Positions 1 through 12,077 of a DNA stretch of 64,000 nucleotides are shown here, in pieces (positions within the stretch are counted from its first letter, which is position 1; the number at the start of each line of letters is the position of its first letter). This stretch comes from Ambrosia x helenae. Its lineage: Eukaryota > Streptophyta > Magnoliopsida > Asterales > Asteraceae. Position numbers and translations under genes: made by a program. A model generated the notes under the pieces. It searched no databases. It saw nothing but the letters and a program-made list of their open reading frames with translations, and had not been told where the DNA came from. Location of the stretch: positions 35,929,126 to 35,993,125 of the forward strand of contig CM061233.1 in assembly GCA_030844895.1 (NCBI GenBank), read 5' to 3'.

Positions 1-2083
1 GCCTTACATCATTGCCTATCAACAATGATAAAATCTGTTAAGTTATAGTTCACTCCCGCACTCCCCGAGCCGGTGTGAGGTTTGTAAGATCTAATAGCGC
101 TATCAACTAATAACCCGCTTGTCATAACCCGGCAACTCATTCGGTATGTGAAGGACTTACAGATGATAGAGTTGGTTTAGTTCATCAAGGACACAGATTG
201 CGAACTAGCAAAAACCAACCCACACAAGGATCCATAGCATCCCAACCCGGGATGTGTAAGTAGTCCGAACCCGGACTAGAAAATAGTAGTCCTAACCCGG
301 ACTAGAAAAAGTTAAGTACGTTATCTCAACCCGAGACGCATGCTTTTGAGAAAAAGAGTAGTGAAACTCACCTTAGGTTGCACGTGAATAATCCAAATTC
401 CTCAAACAGAAATGAGCTACCGACTCCCTATTACAAATGTCACTAGGTGAGTATATGTGCATAACCAACACACCATACAACTCGTTCGTCCAAGACTTTT
501 AAAGTTCAAACCGTGTAGTGACACCTAATGACTCTACATGCACAAGTAAGTCCTACGTATCCCGTTGGTGATCATATTGATTATTATCAGTTTTATACCT
601 CATACACATCTCATATAAGTATTCATGCAAGTTCATGTCAAATACATACCATATAAGACTCCAAATAGTCACGTAAACATCCCTTACACAATCTGCGTTT
701 TCAGGGCAGATTGTACGCTGTGAAAAACGAATTATTTAAAATACTTAACGAACGAATTAAACTCCCAAATGTTTACTGAATATTCATTGGGATTCATTTG
801 ATAACCCATATTTTTCTTTTGTCTCACAACCAAACACAAAAATTATTAAAATTCGTACAACACAGCTATGTCCAGAAAATTTCCACACCAGGTCAGTTTA
901 GTAGAAAAATTCCCAAAACTTTTGTATTGAACCAAACGAGGTGAATCCAATTGGAAAAGCCATGTTTTTCCATTGTTGACCTACTGTCCAAATTTCATAA
1001 CTTAACCCTTTGTAAATCTCGAGTTATGACCATTTAAAGTTGACCCAATTTATAATTCCGAAAATCTGATATAACCTTTAAACTTAAAAAATCATGAATA
1101 CATATCAAAACAAGTCCAAAACGCATGATTTTGGACTTTTTGAAAAGCGAACATCATAAGTTATGTTTTAGCATCAGAAAACAATCAGATTACACATGTT
1201 AATCACCCTATAACAGCCCTACAATTCGTCACAATGAATCTGTCAGAAAAATCAGAATTCTAATAACATGCTTCTCATGAACCCTAATCATCCACAATAG
1301 CCTATAATCATATAGTAAACCCATATTATCACAATCAAATCCATGTTATCAGAATTAAATCCATATTTTCACAGAACATTACTACTATCATAAAGCATGT
1401 AAGATTATACCTTTCAATGCAATGATCCTTAAAGCTCAAAGATTACACCCAAACTAACTTGAATTAGGGAGGAAAGTTGTTGGAAGATTGATAATTGAGA
1501 GGATTGTGGTGGTGATGGTTCACGGCGCAAGGAAAGGTCTAGGGTTTCTTATTTTTTTTTGAACAATAATATAAAAGGAATTGGATCATGGGCCTAGGTT
1601 ACGGGTTTATGGGCCTTTCTTGATAAACGGACCCGTTACAAGGTTTTAATCCCGAGAATGGTCCCGATAATATTAATCATACTAACTTATATGAAAACGA
1701 TTGTTTTTATCATCTCATATCATATTAATCATGGGGTGCACATATTTCGCAGGGTTTACGTACTGATTATCTATTACTCAGTAATTCACATAAACATGTA
1801 ATTCACATACACATGTTAGTTCACATTCATCATCACTCAATTGCTCATATAAGCATGCATGCTTGACAAATCACCAACGTTCGGGATACATGACTCGTGT
1901 GTGTGTCAAGACAAAGACTTTCCTAATTATAACGTACATTAATACCATCTAGCATATGTTATTGTTCCAAAACACATTCAAATGCCCTATTAACTAACCC
2001 TAGTTAAGTGTTTAGCCACATACGAACATGCAAGTTAACTAGAGTTCAGTTAAAGTAGGAACCTGAAAATGCGGGGTGTCACA
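1..2083 (-). mobile_element. Partial long LTR (element D), related to solo LTR G
   Basis: No protein-coding gene is visible here. The right end reads TGTGACACCCC on the minus strand, a typical LTR start, and abuts a broken copia LTR at 2084. About 510 bases in, on the minus strand, a TATA-like stretch near 1572 is followed by an AAACCCTAG motif, as expected of an LTR promoter and RNA start. Two short blocks are shared with the solo LTR at 46301-48915 in the same order: CTAAGGTGAGTTT (minus strand 364-376) and TAGCGCTA (95-102). By comparison with that LTR, roughly 400 bases should lie left of the window. The Ty3/gypsy assignment is an inference from LTR style. Confidence 0.55.
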
Positions 2084-2572
2084 GAAACAACTGTTGATCA
2101 AAGTACTGAAGACTAAAGGTCTGTTGGAGCCAACAACACTTAGGCTCCAACAGATGATTCAAGACCATCAGAGGTTTACCTATCAGCTGTTTACCTATCA
2201 GAGGTTTCCTATGTAACAGTGTTTGTTTCATCAAATGTTTTATGTTGTTATTCTGTTAGATGTCATTGTCTTAGGTGACGTCAGCCTAGGTCATCAGTAG
2301 TTTAGATTGTCTATAAATAGAACAGTGCATGTACTGTTCTATTCATCACTCAAAACATTCTGTTAGACAAACTTACACGTGTGATCAGGCTGAGGGGGAG
2401 TAATTGTAATCGTTTGTAATCATTCAGTTATATGAAAGCTTTCGATTCTAAAACAATTGTTCTCTTGTTTTGATTTATTGTTTATCATTCTGCTGCACTT
2501 TCCATATATAGATTAACTTCTTTCATCTTTCATTACTTAAAAAATCAAAACAATCAAACTCAGATCCTAACA
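2084..2572 (+). repeat. 5' LTR of element A, truncated at its left side
   Basis: The segment ends in CCTAACA and matches 41379-41866 with about 21 differences in 484 bases by hand count. The first 206 bases of the LTR (compare 41173-41378) are missing; the break coincides with the end of element D at 2083. D probably inserted into this LTR, so the missing part should lie left of the window, followed by target duplication GAAAC. Confidence 0.9.
2276..2320 (+). promoter_or_regulatory. LTR promoter core of A: TGACGTCA plus TATA box
   Basis: The palindrome TGACGTCA (2276-2283), a classic plant bZIP site, lies 29 bases before TATAAATAG (2312-2320). The same pair occurs at 41570-41614 in the 3' LTR and, inverted, at 7078-7123 and 18898-18942 in element C. 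The order and spacing fit an RNA polymerase II promoter driving the genomic RNA. Confidence 0.75.
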
Positions 2573-2574
2573 AT

Positions 2575-2586
2575 TATTATCAGAGC
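2575..2586 (+). other. Primer binding site of A (initiator methionine tRNA type)
   Basis: Two bases after the LTR end, this site matches TGGTATCAGAGC at 10 of 12 positions. The intact version is in element C at 18629-18640. It would prime minus-strand DNA synthesis from the 3' end of the initiator methionine tRNA. Confidence 0.8.
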
Positions 2587-2742
2587 TTGGTCAATTAAAT
2601 TCTATCTAACCAATCAATTTAATATAAACAGATCAGCTCACAATTATTGATATCGTTTGTTTGTCGGATTGAAAACAAAGTAATAGTTTATTTTCGATTC
2701 AACCGTTTTATAAACAGACTTTGTTTTAGAAATAATCAAAGA

Positions 2743-5539
2743 ATGACTTCAATCAATCACGATACACATAACACTGGCACGAACAACAAGCCATCGATGC
2801 TTGTCAGATCTGAATACAATATCTGGCAACGTCGGATGAGCCATGTTATAGCTCAACAGAACACTGGGTGCTCGAAGTCGGTTATCCTCGGACCACATGT
2901 TCCGATGGTGCCGAGTACCGAAGATCCCAAGGTTCAAGAGCCAAAGAAACTTGAAAACTGCTCCGAGCAGGATTTTCAAAAAATTGAGTTAGATGCTAAG
3001 GCCTTCAGTATTGTGGCCATGGCTCTACCCAATGATATCTATGTTGGGCTGTTACACTGTAATAGTGCAAAGGAGTTGTGGGATGCTTTGAAACAACAAT
3101 TTGGTGGGACTGAAGAGGTTATTGAAAACAACCTTGAAATACTTAACCAACAATTTGAAACATTCAGTCATGTTAAGGGAGAGTCATTAACTCAACAATT
3201 TGAGAGGTTTAACTGTCTCATTAGTGAACTAAAACTGGTGGGTCTAACTTATCCTAATTCAACTTTGAACCATAAGTTTTTAAGATCATTACCAGACAAA
3301 TGGGACACTATTTCTATAGTTATGAGAAACTCAATTTAATTCAAGAATCTATCATTGACCTAGCTTCATGGTAAGCTCCTAACCTATGAGAGAGAGCTTA
3401 ACCAGAAAAAAAAAAGCTTCAGGACTCTGGAAAAGTGTCTGATGATTATGTTTTTGGTAATACAACACTTTTGGGTCAGGATGAGGTGCCTGGTAATAGT
3501 AAGGATCAGAGTTATGATCATTTCATTGACATAACTTCAGGTTTCAACTCTGGTTTTAACTCTGATTCTTATTCACCCAATTATGCTTTTGCAGTGAGTG
3601 GTGGTGATACCCAGGCATGTGATAACATATCATTTGAGTATGATGACCTAAAATACTTTGAAGAAATGGATATTATGCACCAATTGGCTCTGCTCAGTTT
3701 AAGAACTAACAATTTTTACAAGAAAACTGGCAGAAGGTGTCCAGGGTTGACTGGCAGGTCAATGGTGGGGTTGGATAAGTCAAAGGTGTCCAGGGTTGAC
3801 TAGGGAATGTAGGAGCCAACATGGTACACCTATTATTACCTATCCAAATCAAAGGCCACAGACCAATACTTATCAGGTTTCCCATAATACCCCCGGACTA
3901 ATTGTGCAAAACACTGCTCATTTTGCACAGTCCTCAACCACTGATCCTGTCCAGTTTGTCCAAACCACTGTTCCTCAGATCCACTATGTTCAAACCCCTG
4001 TTACTCAGGCACATGTGTGAATGACTGCTACTCCACCCTCTGCTCCTACAGAGACCAGTCAACAGAGTTTCTTCACACAAGGATTTGTTGATTGGAGCAG
4101 TCTACCAAATGAGTTAACAGATGAGAACTTTGCTCTTGTAGTCAAATCTAAAAATGAACCAGAAAATTTTTGTTTCATGGCTATGGATACAATTGTGGAA
4201 GAGGGGGAATCTGAGGATGTGGTGACTGAATCTAAAAATATGACTAATGATATTGTTGAAGCAGTAGTTTCAGATGAAAAGTCTGAAGAAGAGGTTGTAA
4301 ATCTCTCAGATCCCTGGGGTGATGATTGTGAGTGCAAGTGTGTTGTGCATTGATGGCTGCTACTAAGGTATCTCCTCAAATCCTAAAAGATTTATGTTCA
4401 AACAAATGTGTAATAGCATTTGCTAACACTAAAGAGGTGAATGAAAACCTTAGGAAGAAAAATGGGTGGAATCATGTAAAGGTTTTGAGATGCTCCTCAA
4501 CAGACAGACCAAAAGTCATGTGAAGTTTTGTTTTGGTTTTGAAACCACTGCCCCAACTTTTCAAAACACTGACAAAAGGGAACAAAAGTTAGTTGAGGTT
4601 GTACCAAATAATTTGGAGGGTCAAGAGATTAAAATCACCGAACCTAATGGCAAGAAAATCATTCTTGAAAAGCCTGAGGGTTCCTTATCATTCACTGCAC
4701 TTGAAAAATATGAATTTAAACCTACTTGGTATGATGAGTGTGGTACTCTTGAAAACTTCAAACCAGTTGATTTCAAAACCCCTGATGGTAAGAAAGCACC
4801 ACAGGCAAAGGTCATTCCCTTGAAATACCTTCCAGCACATGCTCAAACATCTGTTGAAAAGAAGGTTGAAAAAGGGAAAATGAAAGAGAAGGCTGAACAC
4901 TTGTTTTGTGATTTCTGTGAAAAGAAGAATCATGTTACTAAAAACTATTTTCTTCTAAAAGCATTTGATATCAACAAAGGAACAAGTGTGTGTGATTCTA
5001 AGACCACATGCTCAATATGTGGTAAAAATAATCACAAAACCAAAGAGTGTCTGTATCTCAAAAATTTTGATGTCAAAATACAAGAGTACTAGGCTAAAAC
5101 TCTAGGAAGTCAAGTGGTGAGTACTCCAAAAGGAAAGCCCAAACAGACTTATGTTCCAACCCAAACATCTGTTACCAAAAGTCTTGAAACATCTGCTCCC
5201 AGGGATGTCCAAGTAACAGATACTCCACCCACAAACAGGTACCCAAGAGGATATGGACAACCACCTTGTCATAGTCTGTCACATGTTTATGAAGAACCCA
5301 AGAGGCCTTCAATACCAAGAGTGAACAAAAACCCCTATGGTTACTATCATCTGACAAGAAATGATCAAACATCTGTTGCACCAAGTGTTGACATCTAAGC
5401 ACTGGCAAATGGTCAGCAACAGTTGTTGAACTTGGTTCAAAAACTAGTTCAAACCGCTGATCATCTTCCTAAGCTTGAGGCTGAAAAGTATGTGGACCCA
5501 TCCAAAGCCAACTTGGCTTTGCAAACTCACCAAAACTAA
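2743..5539 (+). pseudogene. gag of element A, broken
   Basis: Encodes the capsid/nucleocapsid polyprotein of a copia element. The N-terminal half (2743-3339) is a UBN2-type Gag domain with ELWDALKQQF and QFERFNCLISEL motifs. An in-frame TAA after the MRNSI motif ends it. Further pieces follow at 3435-3803, 4021-4353, 4466-5092 and 5114-5398 with stops and frameshifts between them. The first CCHC zinc knuckle, present in element C, is missing here, replaced by a second copy of a short upstream sequence. Later Cys/His clusters of the type CDFCEKKNHVTKN and CSICGKNNHKTKEC remain near 4906-5050. The start ATG at 2743 begins MTSINHD, equivalent to the start in C. The final stop, TAA 5537-5539, is followed at once by the protease region. 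Confidence 0.9.
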
Positions 5540-5551
5540 TCCATTACTGAT

Positions 5552-6823
5552 GTGCATGGAGCTTCTGCTTGCTTAGATAGTCTATGGTATGTAGATAGTG
5601 GAGGCTCCAGGCACATGACAGGATGTAGAGCCCTTCTTCTGGACTTCTTATCTCATGGAGAGGGTGATATATCCTTTGGAAATGATTCAAAAGGTAAAGT
5701 GTTGGAATCAGGGACTGTTCAGGCTGGGAAAATCAAGTTTGAAAATGTCAATCTTATTGATAATCTTAAATTTAATCTTCTTAGTGTCTCACAAATGAGT
5801 AACAAAGGCTATGGGTCATTCTTCACTAAGAAAACCTCTAAGATTATTGGGACAGAAGTGGTTAGAAAGATTGACACCATCAGAGCTGAGAGTAAAGGAC
5901 AACTTGTTGCTCACAGGAGTGGCAATGTGTATGTTGTGGATATGTTGAAGGATAATCCTATGGCAAATGTCAGTCTGTTTTCTGTTGTCTCCACTAAAGA
6001 GTCAGAATTGTGGCATAGGAGACTGGGTCACACCAACCTTCAAACAATCAACTCACTCTCCAAACAAAGCCTTGTAAGAGGTCTACCATCAAAATAATTC
6101 AAGTGTTATGAGCATTGTGTTTCCTACTTAAAAGGGAAACAACATAAAAGCTCTTACAAATCCATTGATGAGTCCAAAACAAGTCAATGTCTTCAATTGT
6201 TGAACTTGGACTTGATTGGCCCAGTAAAAATCATGAGTCTAAGAAGAAAAAGATTTTGTCTTGTCATAGTTGATGATTTCTCTAGGTTTACATGGGCTTA
6301 CTTTTTACACTCTAAGGATGAGACTGCAGGTATTTTGAAGGACTTTGTCACCAAAGTTAAGAAACAATATGACTTGCCAGTAAAAGTCTTTAGAAGTGAC
6401 AATGGAATAGAGTTTAAAAATAAGGAGTTGGATGATTTTTGTGTGTCAAAAGGAATTGTTAGGCAATACAGCATTCCAAGAACACCAGAACAAAATGGGG
6501 TGGTTGAAAGAAAAAACAGAACTCTCATTGAGGCTACAAGAACTATGCTAGCAGATTCTGGTTTGCACTGTCCTTCTGGGTAGAAGCTGTAAACACTGCT
6601 TGCTATGTTCAAAACAGAGTTTTAATCAACCCAAGACATCAAAAGACTGCTTATGAAGTTCTGTTTAAAATCAAACCATTAACATCATTTTTCAAAATCT
6701 TTGGCTGCCCATGTTTCATCTTAAATCTTAAAGATTCAATTTCAAAATTTGCAGCCAAAGTAGATTGTAGGTATTTTCTGGGATATTCTTCTACTGCCAA
6801 GGCCTATAAAGTGTTTTACACAA
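5552..6823 (+). pseudogene. Protease-integrase part of element A pol, broken
   Basis: The aspartic protease core DSGGSRHMTG starts near 5597; DSGG instead of DSGA is shared with C. A pre-integrase zinc region (LWHRRLGHTNLQ) and the integrase core follow. D of LDLIGP, D of RSDNG and E of VVERKNRT are visible as the DDE triad. Damage: a stop after GLPSK, a Cys-to-Tyr change in the second CxxC of the HHCC finger, Gly-to-Ile and Thr-to-Ile style changes near the active site, a one-base deletion near 6565 and a TAG near 6581. The region is cut at 6823 by the insertion of element C and continues at 19354. Confidence 0.9.
6819..6823. repeat. Target site duplication CACAA (left) of element C
   Basis: CACAA precedes the C LTR here and recurs immediately after it at 19354-19358. 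A five-base duplication is the usual size for Ty1/copia insertion. Confidence 0.92.
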
Positions 6824-7534
6824 TGTTAGGATCTGAGTTTGATTGTTTTGATTTGTTTAAGTAAAGATGAGAAGAATGAAGTGAATATAAATGGAAAGTG
6901 TAGCGGAATAATAAACTATTATCAAAACAAGAGAATAAATGTTTTCTAATCGAATGCTTTCATAATATTGAATGATTACAATCAATTATACAAGTACTCC
7001 CCCTCAGCCTGATCACTCTGTGATTGTTTGTCTGAGAGAATGTTGTGAGTGATGAATAGAACAATACAAGCACTGTTCTATTTATAGACAAATCTAAACC
7101 ACTGATGATCTAAGCTGACGTCACCTAAGATAGTGACCTCTAACAGAATAACAACATAAAACATCTGCTATATACAAACTACTGTTACATTGTAAAACAC
7201 TGTAAGGTAAACTACTGTTGAGGAAAACTCTGATGGTCTTGTATCAACTGTTGGAGCCTAAGTGCTGTTGGCTCCAACAGACCTTTAGTCTTCAGCACTT
7301 GATCAGCAGTTGTTCTTCATCAGACCTTTAGTCAGTAGTTGTTCTCTATCAGTTGTTATCCAGGAGTCCTTTGTAGCAGCAGTTGTCACATCAGTTGTTT
7401 GGGTAGAACAGTTGATAGGGTCAACAGTCTTTTGGGAGGAGTATGTTGTAAATGCTGTTTATTAATATGGATCAACTTTTAGTATATTTTGGCTTTTCAA
7501 TCATCTGTTCTTCTCCAGGTCAGCAGACCAAACA
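6824..7534 (-). repeat. 3' LTR of element C
   Basis: Begins TGTTAGG and ends AACA on the plus strand, and is nearly identical to 18643-19353. It contains the inverted TATA box (7078-7086), TGACGTCA (7116-7123) and a CTCCCCCT block like the polypurine tract. Confidence 0.96.
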
Positions 7535-7546
7535 ATCTCCCCCTAG
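7535..7546 (-). other. Polypurine tract of element C
   Basis: On the minus strand this reads CTAGGGGGAGAT directly next to the 3' LTR. It is the expected primer for plus-strand DNA synthesis. Confidence 0.88.
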
Positions 7547-7651
7547 AACAGATGATGCCAAAACTAGACTTTATTCTTAATCTTTATTCCTCATCAGACT
7601 TTCTCTGATTTGACCTTTGAATTGTAACTCAAAGTTCAAAGAGTAGAGGTC

Positions 7652-10600
7652 TTATGCATCTCTTTCAAGCTCAAGTTTTAGTAATGTTTGGAGGTCATCT
7701 GCACATAGTCTATATGCATCATCCATGCTTAGCTTTTGAGCCTCTCCATCTGATCTGAGCAAAGTCAATTCATGGGTGTCTTTGTTGACCTTCCATTTTA
7801 GAATTTTTGAATCAGTGGATTTGCTGAGATGCATTTTTATTCTGGATGAGTTTGGTGAAGGAGGTCTCTTAATGAGTTCTCTGAGTTTTTCAGTAGTGGG
7901 ATCAGAGAAAAAGTGTATTTGATTGTAGAGGCCCTCCTTTATAAAAGTATCAGCAAACTTCTTCTGATCTTCTTCAGACATTTCTTTCTTTTTTTTTGAA
8001 TTGTCTTCTTGCAGCAGCAGATAGATCAGAAGTATCAAGTAGGCTGTCTAATGTAAAAGCCTGTTGAGGTCTCTTCATCAAGGGTTCATCAGGGTAGACA
8101 GTTTTACTGGGCAAGTTAGGGTCTTTCTTCCTGGTTTTCTTCCTGTTTCTTGTAGGTTTAAACCAACCTCAGCTCTGACCATCTTGCAACAGACTTCATC
8201 TCTCCATAGTCTGCAGCCACAATCTCTTGTCTCATTCTTTTGAATTTCAAGGCTCTAGCTGGATCTCTGCCTTCACTGAAGTCAGGGGCAGAGACCTTAG
8301 CTGGGAGATTCTTGGCCATGTCCTCAATTCTTATGAGTTCTTCTCTGAGAGCATGAGTGGTCTAGCCTGCAAACTGTTTCTTGTTTGCTTTATAAGGCAT
8401 GGTTTTCAAGATCTGTTCAAGAAGAGATTCCCTAACCTCCCTTTCCATGTCACTGCTGAGAGGCATGGTAGACATAGAGTTGCTCAGGTTCTTAGCAAAA
8501 TCTTCAATCCTTCTCAGTTTGCTAAACTCTGCTGAATGGATGCCCTGAACACTCCTGTCATCTTTCCCTTTGCATTTCTCTTTTATGATGGCATTTGCCT
8601 GTTCAGCCTTGAATTTTAGATATTGGTCTATGTTTAGGGGAACAGGAAAATGTGGAAGAGATGGGAAAGATCTTTCAGATGGTTGTTCAATATTGTAGAT
8701 CAAGTTCAAGGGGATACTGAACAGCCAATGGTGTAATAGTTGGTGGTGGTCTATGGGATGTAAATTGTGATGGGTGTGGTCAGAATGATGAAAATGGAAT
8801 GGCAGATATGGGTGTAGATTGTGTGGTTGAAGTAGTAGGTGGTGATGTGTGAATGTTTTCATCTTGTACAACAAAGGTAGATTTTCTCTTCCTTCTGTAC
8901 AAGATTTTTGGTGATGGTGGTGTTGAGGCAGTGGTTGTGTTATCATCTGTTGGCACTTTTGTAGAACCAGCAGATGTTTGGAATTTAGGTGGTGGAGTGG
9001 TTGTAGGTGGTGTATTGGTGGTTGTGGTAGTAGGTTCAGTGGTTGGTTTGGTGGTTGTGGTGATAGGTTCAGATGTTGTGGTGGTATCAGTGGTTTTGGT
9101 GGCAGCAGTGGTTTTGGTAGCAGTGGTTTTAACAGGAAGTTTGGATGGTGGTTTTTTGATATGTTTGGTAGGCATTTTCTTCCTTTTAGAGGAGCCCACA
9201 TCTTTAACTTCCTGCTGTTGTTCCCTTTTCTTTTGTACCAAAGCCTCTGCCTTAACTTCCAAGGTGTCAGCCCTCTTTTACTTTTCCTCAGCAGCCTTTT
9301 CAGCTTCTTCATTAGAAATGGTATCAACTTCCTTTGCTTTGCTGGTTTTGGTAGTTTCAGTAGCAGCATAGGTTTGAACATTTGGTTGTTGTTGTTGTGG
9401 TGCTGTGTGGGTAGACCCTGGTTTATTGGTAGACTTTGATTTTCCCTTTTGTGAGGGTGGACAACCAAAGGGATCTAGCTTTGGCAATCTATCTCTGCCA
9501 CTCTCCCACTTTTTGGCATCATCAGCTATGAAGTCATCATCATCTTCATCTATGAGAGTTGTGGTAAGGGCAGAGCCAGTGGTCTTCAGCAGATGGTCTT
9601 TAATGGCTTGAATGTCAGCATGGGTATCTTTGTACCTAGCATCTACCATATTTCTGATTTCAACCATGTAAGTTTCATGGGTCTGATCTGCTAGTTTTCT
9701 GTGAGCTATGATGATGGGAGAAACAGATTTCCATAGCTCACTAGCAATATCAGCTGTAGATGGTTGACTCTTGGTGAGAGTAGCCAATGATCCCAATATT
9801 GTCTTGATATCTGATTTGATATTAGCAACAGAGGTTTCAATGGACTGTACTCTGGCCGTCAATTCTTGGTATTTTAACATATCACCTAAGTTAATAGGAT
9901 CATCTGAATTCCTACCAGTGGTAGTTGTAACTGGTTCAGTCCTAGGAGGTGACTCCAAAGGATGAGAACCAAATGCCCCTTTTTCTTGGTTCTGGGGACT
10001 TCCAACTGATTTTGGGGACACTATAGTGGCCTCATCAGTTGTTTCCTTCAAGGAAGTCTTAGCTATGTAACCACTATCCTGTTGTGAGACAATGGTCTCT
10101 ACATCAGTAGTGGCTGCTTCACTTGAAAACTCACTTAGAGTTTCATTGAACTCTAAGGGTGTAACCTCCTCTTCTGTTTGTGGGATGGCTGATTGATTTT
10201 CCTCAGTCCCAGTCACTTGTGGAGGTATACTCTCATTGATGGGTGAAGGAGAGGAACTGGGATTTTCCTGAGTTTTGTCAATAGCCTCAAACAGAGGTTG
10301 CATGGTTTGAGGGTCATGTTTTGGTGAAGGTGGAGGAGTGAAAAGAGAATTAGTCCTGGGAGAGGGGCTTGAGAACATATGGCCAAGTGACTCATATGTA
10401 TCATGATGTGTTTCCCTTTGGCTTACAACATGATCCTTTTGTGAGGATTCATGAGGAGTTTGGTCAGGTTGAGATATATCCAACTGTTGTGAGGAAGTAA
10501 CAACAGTGGTTTCTTGTTGCTTTTGTGTTGCAATAGGGTTTTCCTCTGGTATCTCATCTTCCAGAAGTCCCCTTTTGGGTTTAGTGGAGGTTTTTGTGGA

Positions 10601-11488
10601 TGGACGTTTTCTTTTGGAGGTGGCTGGTGTGGGTTTCACAGCACTGGATGTAGTGCCATGATCACCAGGAGCAGTGGGCTCAACAACAGAGGTTTGGACA
10701 ACAGTTGTTGTCTTAGCCCTCTTTGTTTGTGTTTTGGAAACTTTTGACACTTTTAATACTTTTTGTTGGGTAGTTGAACCCAACATTCTTGTGAAAGTTT
10801 CATCAGTTAGACTATTCATTTGAACAGACTCACCCTTTTTAAAATCTTTTTCTGGTAAAACCTTTTGAAGGATTAGACTCAAAATTCTTGGGTAAATCAG
10901 AAAAGCATTATTAGACCCAGACTTTATGGCTTTCACATTTGATACTAAGTCCATAAACAGTCCCTGGGATAGATTGAAGTCAGAATTTGACAACATAGCA
11001 TAGCCCAAGTACTGAATCCTCAATGGGATTTCATTAAAGGAAGTGGACTTAGCAGAGACACAGAGAAGGAGGGTATGAAAGAAAAATTTCATGACTGGTG
11101 GGAAAAACTTTTTGAAAAGGTTTGACCCAGTCATTTGTGAATCATAACCTCTTTCCTGAAACTCTGTGTGAAGCTCTGCCTTAGGGAAAGAGTCTTTACC
11201 TGACAGGTCATTTAGTGAGAAGGTTGTGGATATCAGTTCAGGGGTAATGGCGATACTTGTCTCTCCAATTTTTGAGATAATGGATGTAGGCTTTTTGTCT
11301 TGAAGAAGAAACTCAGCATTCAACCAAAATTCTTGGAGGGTATCAAGATAAATAGGAGCATCGGCGGTTAGGATTATCAGGTATTTGGACTTTAAGATGA
11401 TGTCGATGGTGGAATGGAATGGAACGTTTTCATCTGTTTTTACCAGATATGGGAGATAATTGTGGGTGGCTTTTGCTTGAAGATCCAT
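7652..11488 (-). pseudogene. Third ORF ("envelope-like") of element C, broken
   Basis: The ORF after pol starts at ATG 11488 (MDLQAKATHN). An N-terminal helical region of about 240 residues holds LQEFWLNAEF, FFHTLLLCVSAKSTSFNEI and FLIYPRILSLIL. A long low-complexity Ser/Thr/Pro/Lys region with basic patches (RKRPST) follows, then a Thr-rich tract near 9000-9130 and a C-terminal part ending ELERDA at 7652. An in-frame stop lies at 9278-9280; a frame change lies near 8700-8780 and another between 8362 and 8038. I see no signal peptide and no clear membrane anchor, so the family name envelope-like is not supported by this sequence. Function unknown. Confidence 0.8.
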
Positions 11489-11608
11489 TGTAATGGATTT
11501 TGAGTGTGAGAGTGAGTGGAATTGGAGGAAGGGTTTAAGGATGAAGAAGGCGGTTTCAGTATTTTGAATACAATGAGACAGTGTAACGACTGTTGTGGTA
11601 AAACATGG

Positions 11609-11806
11609 TTTTTATATACTCTGGTGAAACCGCTGATGTGGCCAAAACTTTGCTTTTGGGAGCAGACATGGAAAACATCTGATGGCCAACATCTGGTGGT
11701 ATACAGGTGTTGCCAAAGATCTGATGCGAACAAATGTTGTTTAACCAAAGTGCTGATGCTAATAGCACTTGATTTTTTTTAATTATATAGATAGATATAT
11801 GTATAT

Positions 11807-11843
<37 letters not shown>

Positions 11844-11920
11844 ATGAAACAGTTGTTTTATCTGATCAGAGGTTTGAGACAGATTTTTCAACCAAACAGT
11901 GGTTGTTTTATCTGATCAGA
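11609..11920 (-). promoter_or_regulatory. Candidate internal promoter for the third ORF of C
   Basis: On the minus strand TATATAAAAA (11609-11618) lies 130 bases before the third-ORF ATG at 11488. Upstream are two copies of the palindrome TCTGATCAGA (11861-11870 and 11911-11920), 50 bases apart, inside longer imperfect repeats (about 11847-12000). The TATA box, palindromes and spacing are all conserved in element A (21663-21944). No other long ORF explains this spacer. Confidence 0.5.
11808..11843. repeat. AC/AT microsatellite in the spacer of C
   Basis: A run of AC followed by AT dinucleotides. Element A has an AT run at the matching place (about 21743-21768), so the microsatellite belongs to the family. 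Confidence 0.9.
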
Positions 11921-12077
11921 TATTTGAAACATATTGTTCAACTTAGCAGTGGATAGAGTGGATGAAACAGTGGTTGTTTTATCCATAACAGATTTTTCAA
12001 CGAAAATGCTATTTTTAAGGATGGATTTTGATTTTCTGAAACATTTTAATGTTTTTATTTAAAACATTTTTGTTGTT

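Noticed and set aside
8853..9439. Long plus-strand ORFs rich in Val, Gly and Phe inside element C
   Set aside because: They are antisense to the Thr-rich tract of the third ORF; the composition is the mirror of ACC repeats and there is no start context or homology.
9278..11488. Calling the third ORF a true viral envelope gene
   Set aside because: No signal peptide, cleavage site or membrane anchor is visible; position after pol alone is not enough.
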